Source: Chara braunii
Taxonomy: Eukaryota; Streptophyta; Charophyceae; Charales; Characeae
Length of the DNA stretch: 26,249 nucleotides
Assembly (NCBI GenBank): GCA_003427395.1
Contig: BFEA01000864.1
Coordinates: 153,347 to 179,595 of the forward strand
Direction of reading: 5' to 3'
This document shows positions 18,905 to 26,249 of this stretch, in pieces. The position numbers and the translations under genes are program-made. The first letter of the stretch is position 1. Each line of letters opens with the position of its first letter. The notes beneath the pieces were generated by a model, which saw nothing but the letters and a program-made list of their open reading frames with translations, was not told the origin of the DNA and did not search any database.

Positions 18905-20362
18905 ATGGTGGAACCTGGAATTGGGGGTGAAAACGACGGTGATAACCTCGCGGGGATGGCCAATCATCCCCTGTACTTTGTACCTCCTCCTTCCGAAGTT
19001 CCCGTTTTCTCCGAAGATGACACCGACCCTCGCACCTGGCTAGCTGCATTGAAAGCCTAGGGCTGGTCGGACCAGTTGCTCCGAGAACGAATTCCCGGAA
19101 GGTTAGCCGGAACCGCTTTTGAGTGGTATGGACATAACCCCTTTACCAATTGGGCAGCCTTCCAGAGGAAATTTCTCGATAGTTTTGATCACATCGCACC
19201 AGGTCAATGCCTCCGTTTAATAAAGGAATACACGCAGCAGCCTCGGGAGACCTTGGCTACATATGTTGAACGTTTTACGTACTTAGCCGAACGCACCGGG
19301 TTGGACGAGAAAATGGTATGGACTGATTTTGTTAGAGGATTGTCAGATTCTCGTCTGCGGAAAAAGATCCGCAAGAAATGCAACCCTATAGAACATACCC
19401 TAACGAAGCCAATTAAATACGCAATTAAGTACGAAAAAAAAAATTACGATGTGGGCCTGGACTCAGAATGCGACAAAGATGACCCTTCTGGTGTTCGGCG
19501 CAATAGCTACTCCGCTACGGCACGAATGTTCGAAGATCGCTTTGGGTTGGGTCCGACAAAAAAAGGCGTGGATCGGAAAGCTTTTTCCTCTGCTTCGACC
19601 TCCCATCGCCCTAGTCAAGTACAAGGAGGCCGAGGTGAGGAAGAAGTGTCCATGAAAGAGGTCGCGGCGCAATTAGTTACGGTAGTTGCCCCGCTGACGG
19701 AGTTTGTACAGGGCCTGCAGCGGCAACGCCTAGCCGCCGCCCAACGGCAACAAGCGACTATGGCCGCCAGGGCCCCTATGATAAGACCGACCGTGGCCGG
19801 GGCTGTCCCGCCCCTACGCTGCTGTAACTGTAATCGGCCAAGTCACCTTGCGAAAGATTGCCCGAAACCTCGAGCTCAGGGTGGGCCCGCTGGGCCTTCC
19901 CAAATCCCGTTGGCTGCTCCAACCACTGCAAGACAGCGGAGGGTGGCCACGATGATGGATACCGGGGCAACGGAAATGGTGACCCCTGCGGCCACCGAGA
20001 TAGGGTCCGATGAATACATGGCCGCGGTGATGTTCGAACCCGGGACCATCGGAGTGATACGTCACGTCCAACGAATTACCGAGGAAATCGACCTCGGGCC
20101 GTGGAGACCAGGGTTCGAAGACCTTGCGGCGCCTGGTCCTGAATACAAGGATGGCCATATCGATGTATTGGATGCCTTGAAGGCTCTGGATCTTCGGATC
20201 CCCATCCCTATTCCCTATCTGCTAACCATTTCCGAAGTGGCTAACGAAAAATTAATCGAACGATGCCTCAAAAACAGGCGTCGATTCGAGGAAAGTCGAA
20301 AGGGCAAAAAGCCGGTCCTACGGGACCTACCCACAAACGAGGAGTCGCAGCCCTCGATCTGA
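18905..20362 (+). pseudogene. gag: gag: capsid-like and nucleocapsid zinc knuckle
   Basis: Gag assembles the virus-like particle. The first ATG of the frame is at 18905. A TAG at 19058, where TGG would fit before GWSDQ, interrupts the frame, which then continues unchanged. Positions 19080-19440 match the retrotransposon gag domain pattern: AFEWYGHNP, WAAFQRKFLDSF, ETLATYVERFTYLAERTGL, DFVRGLSDSRLRKKI. A CX2CX4HX4C knuckle (CCNCNRPSHLAKDC) is encoded near 19822-19863. About 150 residues of unassigned sequence follow, including IPIPIPYLLTISEVANEKLI, then a basic tail. The frame ends in TGA at 20360, and the same frame continues directly into the protease. Confidence 0.85.
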
Positions 20363-21226
20363 AAGGTGCACGAAGCCGACCGAATAGGAATGATCCAGAC
20401 CGTAGACTCCGCCTCGGAAAAACCCGAGGTATTCCTCCGAGCCTATTCTTTAACCTGGAAAAGTATTGAGTGTGATTGCGAGGTCTGGGGAAATCCCTCG
20501 GCCGTCGTCCTAGACTCGGGATCGTCTGCGGTCGCCATTTCTTGGAGGTTGACGAAACAGTTGGGAAGGGAGGGACAAGTTCAACCCCTCCGGCCGGATG
20601 AACTGTATATATCCGCTACGGAAGACAGTATTCATTGTAAGGGGCGAATAACGAACGTGCCTATACGGGTTGGGCGGGTGCATTGTTTGTGCGACGTAAT
20701 CGTGCTGGATGTACAGGCGTATGATGTTCTGCTAGGCATTCCGTGGCAGGCGACGGTTGGAGCGCGAATGCGCTTTGACAGCTGTAAGGTGGTGCTCACA
20801 TCGGCCCACCCCAAACCCCAAACGATACCAATGAGACTGGCGGTGCGCATGCGCACCCAGCCGGCGCCTCGACTCACCACGAAAGCCCTTCAAATCAACA
20901 TGATCCGACGCCTGTCACCTGGCGAAAATGAACCATCGACGGAAACTGACGTGGCTGATGTACACGACCGATATCCGATCCGAGTTCAGGATCGGTGGCG
21001 CCATTCTTGGCGGCGAGAACCACAGAAAATAGTTCGGAGCAAGTCCAACCGGTCGCACGCGTTCTCCTCCGTGGTGCAGGGGGAACCCCTGCTGAGGGTG
21101 TCCCGAATAGCAGACCTTTCGGAACCCCCTGCGTCCTTATATCTCAGGACGGACCCCCTACCTGAAAGATTTATGGAGCTAAGGGGGCTTATCTTTTCAA
21201 CCTCCACGGCCCCTACTCACGAATGA
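20363..21226 (+). CDS. Aspartic protease region of pol
   Basis: This segment is in the same frame as gag, separated only by the TGA at 20360. The motif VVLDSGSSAVAIS encodes the active-site Asp-Ser-Gly (Asp codon near 20513). AYDVLLGIPWQATVGARM matches the second conserved region (hydrophobic-G-hydrophobic-P/W) of retropepsins of this class. The protease cleaves the Gag-Pol polyprotein. A linker of about 130 residues follows and ends in TGA at 21224, where the frame changes. Confidence 0.8.
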   Translation, partial: KVHEADRIGMIQTVDSASEKPEVFLRAYSLTWKSIECDCEVWGNPSAVVLDSGSSAVAISWRLTKQLGREGQVQPLRPDELYISATEDSIHCKGRITNVPIRVGRVHCLCDVIVLDVQAYDVLLGIPWQATVGARMRFDSCKVVLTSAHPKPQTIPMRLAVRMRTQPAPRLTTKALQINMIRRLSPGENEPSTETDVADVHDRYPIRVQDRWRHSWRREPQKIVRSKSNRSHAFSSVVQGEPLLRVSRIADLSEPPASLYLRTDPLPERFMELRGLIFSTSTAPTHE

Positions 21227-22996
21227 AAAAGCCGCGATACTTTTGAAAGAGGGGGTGTCGTTTCAACCTCGAACAAGGGAATATCGGTAGGGACCGAGGG
21301 AACTGACGCAGGCCTTTTCAGTAGAACGCTCGGCCGAACCCGAACTGGATAGCGACAGTGACATGGAAAGCGAGCCGATGAGCCCGGCGGACAGTCAACT
21401 TATTGCGACTGTCCTTTCGACAAAAAACGACAACTCTTTGTTTGGGGCCTCGCCCGATGCCAACGCGGCGGTCCCCACGATTACGACGACGGTCTCCCTT
21501 CGTGGGGGAACCGTAGAAGTTCTGTTACCAACCCGTGTCCCGGATGAATACCGACGCCTCCTCCTGGCAGTTATACGGGCCTATCCTGAGGCCGTCAGTA
21601 TTTACGACCACGACATAGGGCTAACCCCTTTGATACAGCACGCGATTGATACCAGGGATCACGCCCCGATACATTGCCGACTGTACCGATATTCCCTTAA
21701 AGAAAGACAGCTGGCGTGGAAAGGGTACGGGAATTCGAGCGGTTGGGGTGGGTCGAACCATCGCTGGGACCGTGGTCTTTTCCCATGGTCCTCGTGCCAA
21801 AACGAAATGGTTCGGTCCGGGTATGTATCAACTACCGGAAATTGAACGCTATCCTTTCCAAAGATATGTATCCCTTGCCGCGAATCGACGATTTGTTAGA
21901 TACTATCGGGGCTGCTCGAGTCTTTTCCAAGTTCGATATCCGACACGGTTTTCACCATGTCGCAGTCCGACCGGAGGACCGACCCAAAACCGCTTTTGTC
22001 CTATTTGAAGGCACGTGGCAATGGGTCCGGTGTCCCATGGGAATTTGTAACGCCCCTGCAACGTTTCAGCGGGTCATGAATATGGCCTTCGCTGAGTTCG
22101 TTAACAAACCCCGACTGACCCAGCCCTTGATCAATTTCTGCATGATTGTGTACATGGATCATTTGTTGGTCTTTTCAAAAACGCACGAGTACCACGTGGA
22201 ACACATTGAGTGGGTTTTGCATGCACTAAAGGATGCGGGGTTCAAAGTGGCCTTGGAGAAAAGCGAGTTCTTCTTGTCGAAGATCTCATTCTTGGGGTAC
22301 ATCGTCACGGTCGATGGACTAAAACCGGATCCGAGGAAGGTGGCAGCAGTTCAAGAAGCCCCGGCGCCGGTCACACTCACCCAGGTTCGGGCTTTTCTAG
22401 GGCTGGCATCCTATTACCGACGCTTCATCAAGGGGTTCGCCGGTATAGCGAAGCCCCTCACGAACCTGCTGAAGAAAGAGGAACAACTGATCTAGACGCC
22501 GGAATGCGAAGCGGCGTTTCAGGCGTTGAAGGAGGTTCTGACATCTGCTCTTGTGTTGGTGCGCCCCGACCCAACAAGACCGTTCGCACTATACACAGAC
22601 TGGCAGCCTCAGGCGATATCGGCGGTGCTGACTCAGCACGGGAAGGACGGAACGGAGCACGTCATTGAGTATGCGTCCAAGACATTGAGCCAGGCGCAGG
22701 CTAATTACGAAGCGTGCAAAGGTGAATGCCTGGCGGTGGTGTGGGGGATCCAGCATTTCCGACCATATCTTTATGGCCAGAAATTTGTGCTGGTAACGGA
22801 TCATCAGCCGCTGCTGTCCCTACGCAACAACACGGACTACACAGGGACGCTGGGCAGGTGGGCGGTGTGTCTGCAAGACTATGACTTCGACATCCGCCAC
22901 CGTGCCATGCGGCAGCATGGTAACGCCGATGGATTTACCACCTCTTGCCGCCCAACAAGTGTCCCGGCAACGAGCGACTCATTCCGTGGAGGCTAG
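21223..22996 (+). pseudogene. Reverse transcriptase and RNase H
   Basis: Homology resumes in another frame at about 21223 (NEKAAILLKEGVSFQPRTRE), meets TAG at 21288, and returns to the original frame near 21717. RT motifs are LVPKRNGSVRVCINYRKLN, KFDIRHGFHHVAVRPEDRPK (catalytic Asp), CPMGICNAPATFQRVMN, and YMDHLLVFS at 22151-22177, where the second catalytic Asp of the YMDD box is His. FLGLASYYRRFIKGFA marks the connection. TAG at 22493 replaces the Trp expected before TPECEAAFQ. RNase H follows with YTDWQPQAISAVLTQ, EACKGECLAVVWGIQHFRPY and VTDHQPLL. TAG at 22994 ends the segment. With its stops, two frame changes and YMDH it cannot work as written. Confidence 0.85.
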
Positions 22997-23065
22997 AAGT
23001 CGTGGCGACGAAACCGCACTACGGGGAGCTACACGTGCTGCGCAAGAACGACGCCTGAGTCCGGA

Positions 23066-24757
23066 ATGGAGGTTTCGCCGGAGATGGCAGACGTGATCTC
23101 TTTGCCCTCATCCAACTCCCTCGCTCTCTCGTCTAGTCCCTACTCATCCCCTGAAATGCATCTAAGTCCCTGTTTCTTCTGTACTTTGCCTATGGTCCCA
23201 GACCAAGAAGGGTCACATCCGGGAGGGCCCAGTTTTCTTTTATGGGTACAGTGTAGTCGGTGTCATACGGTCAAATCTCACGGACAATGCGTTAGGTACC
23301 GAAGTGAAAAGACATGGGTCTGTCCCAACTGTAGAACGGACCAAGTCCCTACCGAGAAGCGGTATCTGGACGCCAGAACAGCCGACGGATTTGAGCCAAG
23401 TGCCCGCCGGGCAGAAGCCTGGACAGACCTTCTGTTGCTACGGAGGCTGTCAGGCGACTCGCTGTCAGAACTTACTAAAGCTGAGAGGCGGAGAGTCACG
23501 GAGCGGGCGCATGACTATCGTTGGCAGGGACCGACGTTACAAAAACGAAAAGTCGATGATGACGGAGGGTCTAGCTGGTTGACGGTTCCACACCCTCTCG
23601 CTAGGTTCGATTGGACACGAGCCGCTCATGAAGAGGATGCGGTCCATTTCGCGGTCAAGTACACGGAAAAAGCCATAGAAAAGAACGGATGGTACTGGTC
23701 CGGAATTCGGGAAGATGTGAAATACATCGTTCAAAATTGTCCGGCCTGCGCGGCGGACAAGGCGCCGGTACAGATGCCTCGGACGATGGTGCCCACTCGT
23801 GTAGAGCGCCCCTTTCAGAGGGTTAACATCGATACGACGGATATCAACGTTCCGAGAGGTCCTGTCGATCAGGGAGAACTCAATGTTCTTTTCGTAGTCG
23901 TCGATCATTTTTCAAAATGGATCGAGGCGTACCCCATGACCAGCCGGAATTTGCAAGAGGTAGCCTGGTACGTAAATCGATTTTTGTGTATGCATCTAGA
24001 CGTAGAAGAGGTACACATGGACAATGGGTCGGAATTTAAAGGCGAAGTAGAACGTCACCTAATCAAGGCGGATGTTAAGATTATCTACTCGCCGGGCCAT
24101 TGGCCTCAAGCCAATGGCCTGGTAGAGAATGCCAACCGACTGATTAAGACAGCCCTTAGACGCAATATCACTGCGGGAGACACCCGGCCCTGGCCGGTCA
24201 TTGTCGACCACATCTTGGTCGTTTATCGGGCTACCCCACACTGTAGTACTGGGGTGTCCCCCTTTCAACTGAGAACCAATAGTGTCCCTCGGGTGCAATT
24301 GTCCCCCTTAGTAGGTACGGAAGTTAGAGCAACACGGGCCCAAAACCGAGATAAGGCCCGCCACTACATGGACTTAATGGCTAGGGCCTATCCCCCGTCA
24401 GCTCGCCGTCGACAACAGGCCGTAGATCGGACACATCAACGGCAGATCCGTGACTACGAGAATCGACATGCGTCGGCGGGACCAGTGCCCCGCTATAAAG
24501 TTGGGGACTTGGTGCAAGTACGGAAATCTGCGGGCTCCTCCAAAATCCACCCGCGCTACATAGGCATTTACGAGGTCATGGAAGTTGGCGCACAGGGACA
24601 ACACTCCTTGAAGCTGATTCCTCGTCACAACTCCCAGGCCCGACCGCTAACACGGCACGCTGCCGTGCTCCGGCCCTTCCAGCCATCGCTAGGTCCCCTA
24701 CGGACCCCCGCTCCCGCGAGATCACCCTCTCCTTCGTCATCCTCCTCCTCTTCCTGA
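23066..24757 (+). CDS. PHD-like zinc finger fused to Ty3/gypsy integrase
   Basis: An intact frame of 563 residues from ATG 23066, in the same frame as RNase H. Residues 36-89 carry eight metal ligands in Cys4-His-Cys3 order: C36, C39, C63, C66, H72, C75, C86, C89, with WVQCSRC and WVCPNC as in PHD fingers. The integrase zinc-binding domain follows (H188, H194, C225, C228), then the catalytic core with D256, D319 (VHMDNGSEF) and E354 (PQANGLVE), 34 residues between the last two. YKVGDLVQV and PRYIGIYEV at about 477-504 match the GPY/F region with Pro replaced by Ile. The C-terminus is Pro/Ser-rich and shows no clear chromodomain. The protein would insert the element cDNA; the finger could steer it to chromatin (inference). 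Confidence 0.85.
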   Translation: MEVSPEMADVISLPSSNSLALSSSPYSSPEMHLSPCFFCTLPMVPDQEGSHPGGPSFLLWVQCSRCHTVKSHGQCVRYRSEKTWVCPNCRTDQVPTEKRYLDARTADGFEPSARRAEAWTDLLLLRRLSGDSLSELTKAERRRVTERAHDYRWQGPTLQKRKVDDDGGSSWLTVPHPLARFDWTRAAHEEDAVHFAVKYTEKAIEKNGWYWSGIREDVKYIVQNCPACAADKAPVQMPRTMVPTRVERPFQRVNIDTTDINVPRGPVDQGELNVLFVVVDHFSKWIEAYPMTSRNLQEVAWYVNRFLCMHLDVEEVHMDNGSEFKGEVERHLIKADVKIIYSPGHWPQANGLVENANRLIKTALRRNITAGDTRPWPVIVDHILVVYRATPHCSTGVSPFQLRTNSVPRVQLSPLVGTEVRATRAQNRDKARHYMDLMARAYPPSARRRQQAVDRTHQRQIRDYENRHASAGPVPRYKVGDLVQVRKSAGSSKIHPRYIGIYEVMEVGAQGQHSLKLIPRHNSQARPLTRHAAVLRPFQPSLGPLRTPAPARSPSPSSSSSSS

Positions 24758-24797
24758 TTTGCCTCGTCTATTGGTGCTGAGAGTTTCAGGGAGCAGG

Positions 24798-25346
24798 ATG
24801 AACCATCGCCAGCCGGAGCATGAGCCCCTCGAGCACTTCCAGACGCCACTTGCAGATCGCTTGTTGCGGCATCGGTTCAATGAGGAAAGGCAGTTGTGGT
24901 ACGACATCCAGCAGGTGAATGTGCCTGCGCCCCGGGTTGCTGATTTGGCGGCGTACTCGTTGCTTTGCGATCGGCTGACGTATGCGGGGGTGTACGTGGA
25001 CGTGACGCAGTTGCCTGGCTGGAAGACGACACAAGTATTCATTGAGTTCCGCGCGCTCCAGGTGGCACCCAACTTCGTGCACAGCGTCGCCACCTTCATC
25101 GGAGACTTGACGATCCTACCGCAGCCGAATCGGGAGCCGGCGCACAGCTTTGTGCGCGAATACGCAGTGGAAGCGGCCAGATCAGTGGCCAGATTGCAAG
25201 GACGGGGGGGACACCGATTCATCGCCCACGAAGTGGTGCTGCGTAGGGCAGAGGACGGATCGATTGCGTTGGTACCGCAGCTCCCCGCGCTTCTCCCTCC
25301 CACTGCTCCTCTCAACTTCCAAGCTATTCCCCCTGTCCCGTACTAA
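24798..25346 (+). CDS. Accessory frame 1 after integrase, unknown
   Basis: An intact frame of 182 residues from ATG 24798, starting 41 bases after the integrase stop. I do not recognise it. The middle third is hydrophobic-rich and looks folded (AAYSLLCDRLTYAGVYVDV, TQVFIEFRALQVAPNFVHSV); the end is Pro/Leu-rich. No signal peptide or clear membrane segment is seen, so it is not an obvious envelope protein, although it occupies the place where envelope-like genes lie in some plant gypsy elements. It lies on the sense strand between the integrase and another frame, suggesting a retroelement accessory product. Confidence 0.55.
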   Translation: MNHRQPEHEPLEHFQTPLADRLLRHRFNEERQLWYDIQQVNVPAPRVADLAAYSLLCDRLTYAGVYVDVTQLPGWKTTQVFIEFRALQVAPNFVHSVATFIGDLTILPQPNREPAHSFVREYAVEAARSVARLQGRGGHRFIAHEVVLRRAEDGSIALVPQLPALLPPTAPLNFQAIPPVPY

Positions 25347-25405
25347 ATGCCTCCCTTCTTCTCCTACACCACCTTCCCCTACCAGCTCACGGAGGGCCTT
25401 ATGCC

Positions 25406-26249
25406 ATGCGCGAGTTCTCGGAGTATTTGGTGGAGCTAACTGACATGGAGCCGCTGCCCTTTTCCGACTAAGACGCGTGGGAGTTGCACCGTGCGCTGTA
25501 CAAGTCGGTAGCGCTGGGGATGTTCCGGTTCTTCGTGGATCACGAAGACCACTGCATCGCGGAGCACTTTGTCGTCTACTACGTCATCACACGGCCCAAG
25601 CCAACGGAGAAGGAAGGGACGGTGGCGCTGTACCCCTTCGCCCAGCTCCAGACGATCGATCCGGGATTGTTGGAGCTCATACATCTTGAGATCCTCTCCA
25701 TTGCGCAAGTGATCGCGAGTGAGGAGGAGATCCAACCACGATTGCAGACGACGACGGCCCCGCGGAGGACGTACAACGCGGTCGTCATCCCGGATTACAT
25801 TGCGCAGCGGGCAGAGAGGTTGGAGGACTTCCCGGAGGAAAGGCCGTTGCGACCTCCCTCGTCGTATTCTCGACCAGCGCCATCAAAGGCCCCTAAGAAG
25901 ACGCCGAAGAGGAAGAGACGCCACCCGTCGCCAGGAGCGCAAGGCAGCAGCATCGGCGGCGGCGAGGAAGTGATTCAGCCCGCGCGTGCGGCGACGCTCG
26001 TTAAGGAGATTGTCGTGCCATCGCCGCCCTTTCCGCGTGTGCCCGATCTCAATCTTGATGGAGTCGGGCCATCATCAGCAGCAGCAGCCGGAGGAGGAAG
26101 CCGAATGGGATTTCCGGATCCCATATCCAGACCCCCCGTCCTCGCGGGACCTCCCCGTTCCCGCCAGCCACCCCGAGGTGCCCCGGTCATTGACATTAGT
26201 AGTTCCTCCGAGCCGGACGGTCCATCCGACAGAGGTGGACTTCATGGTG
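25406..26249 (+). pseudogene. Accessory frame 2 after integrase, unknown, cut by window end
   Basis: ATG at 25406 opens a frame with TAA at 25469 (21 codons), after which the same frame stays open for 259 codons to the window end. The first part (AWELHRALYKSVALGMF, HFVVYYVITRPKP) may be distantly like accessory frame 1 in pattern. The second half is disordered and Pro/Ser-rich, with a basic patch KKTPKRKRRH near 25892-25923 that resembles a nuclear localisation signal, and VIDISSSSEPD at 26186-26218, which fits a SUMO-interaction motif (hydrophobic core followed by Ser and acidic residues). No known domain is recognised. The TAA could come from CAA by one transition. Confidence 0.45.

Larger units (their letters stand above)
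18717..26249 (+). mobile_element. Ty3/gypsy LTR retrotransposon, 3' end outside window
   Basis: The domain order gag, aspartic protease, RT, RNase H, integrase defines the Ty3/gypsy class. The element adds a PHD-like finger ahead of the integrase and at least two frames after it. Coding damage is modest: several nonsense codons and two compensating frame changes near 21223 and 21717. The polypurine tract and 3' LTR are not visible by position 26249. Confidence 0.9.

Noticed and set aside
24540-24757. C-terminal chromodomain on the integrase
   Set aside because: After the GPY/F-like region only a short basic and Pro/Ser-rich tail is present; no chromodomain aromatic pattern is seen.
24737-25315. 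192-residue frame antisense to accessory frame 1
   Set aside because: It is a Ser/Cys/Arg-rich shadow of the sense frame with no domain. An antisense retroelement gene cannot be excluded but is not supported.
1-26249. CRISPR array, bacterial operon, rRNA or telomere repeat
   Set aside because: No regularly spaced direct repeats with unique spacers, no rRNA-like conserved blocks and no telomeric tandem array are visible.

Overview
This is a eukaryotic, repeat-dominated genomic window. I find no credible host gene, operon, rRNA, functional tRNA or CRISPR array. Plant-type signals include a LINE with a DUF4283-like ORF1 and an APE/RT ORF2, a tRNA-derived SINE, short TIR elements, a TATA box with a pyrimidine patch, and a Ty3/gypsy element whose primer-binding-like site resembles the 3' end of initiator Met tRNA. 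A streptophyte (seedless land plant or charophyte alga) is my best guess; the species cannot be named from sequence alone.

Layout. Positions 1-1480 are unassigned non-coding DNA. Positions 1481-2361 hold a satellite made of alternating CCTGAA/TTCAGG dyads. Positions 2381-9599 form a 7.2 kb near-perfect inverted repeat with almost no spacer, centred near 5990. Its arms differ by roughly 1-3 percent in the stretches I compared by eye. Each arm carries the same SINE with the same 15-bp target duplication, the same small hairpin/TIR elements, a 36-bp tandem repeat and a poly-A-tailed fragment. A second copy of the satellite lies at the centre of the palindrome, so the fold point coincides with a sequence that is itself self-complementary.

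Positions about 9962-16390 are a decayed non-LTR retrotransposon (LINE). ORF1 (DUF4283-like region, CCHC-type knuckle, highly charged stretch) is interrupted by an AT-rich TIR element, which itself contains a hAT-like element with a perfect 8-bp target duplication and a 201-base assembly gap. A further reading frame ends in an ATGA overlap just before ORF2. ORF2 has endonuclease and reverse transcriptase domains in one frame, broken by stop codons, with frameshifts only at its 3' end.

Positions about 16391-18716 are non-coding and may include the 5' LTR of the next element. From 18717 to the window end lies a Ty3/gypsy retrotransposon: gag with zinc knuckle, aspartic protease, RT with a damaged YMDD box, RNase H, and then an intact 563-residue frame that joins a PHD-like zinc finger to the integrase. 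Two reading frames of unknown function follow the integrase, the second running off the window with a nuclear-localisation-like patch and a SUMO-interaction-like motif. The most interesting items are the large palindrome with its satellite pivot, the PHD-integrase fusion, and the post-integrase accessory frames.
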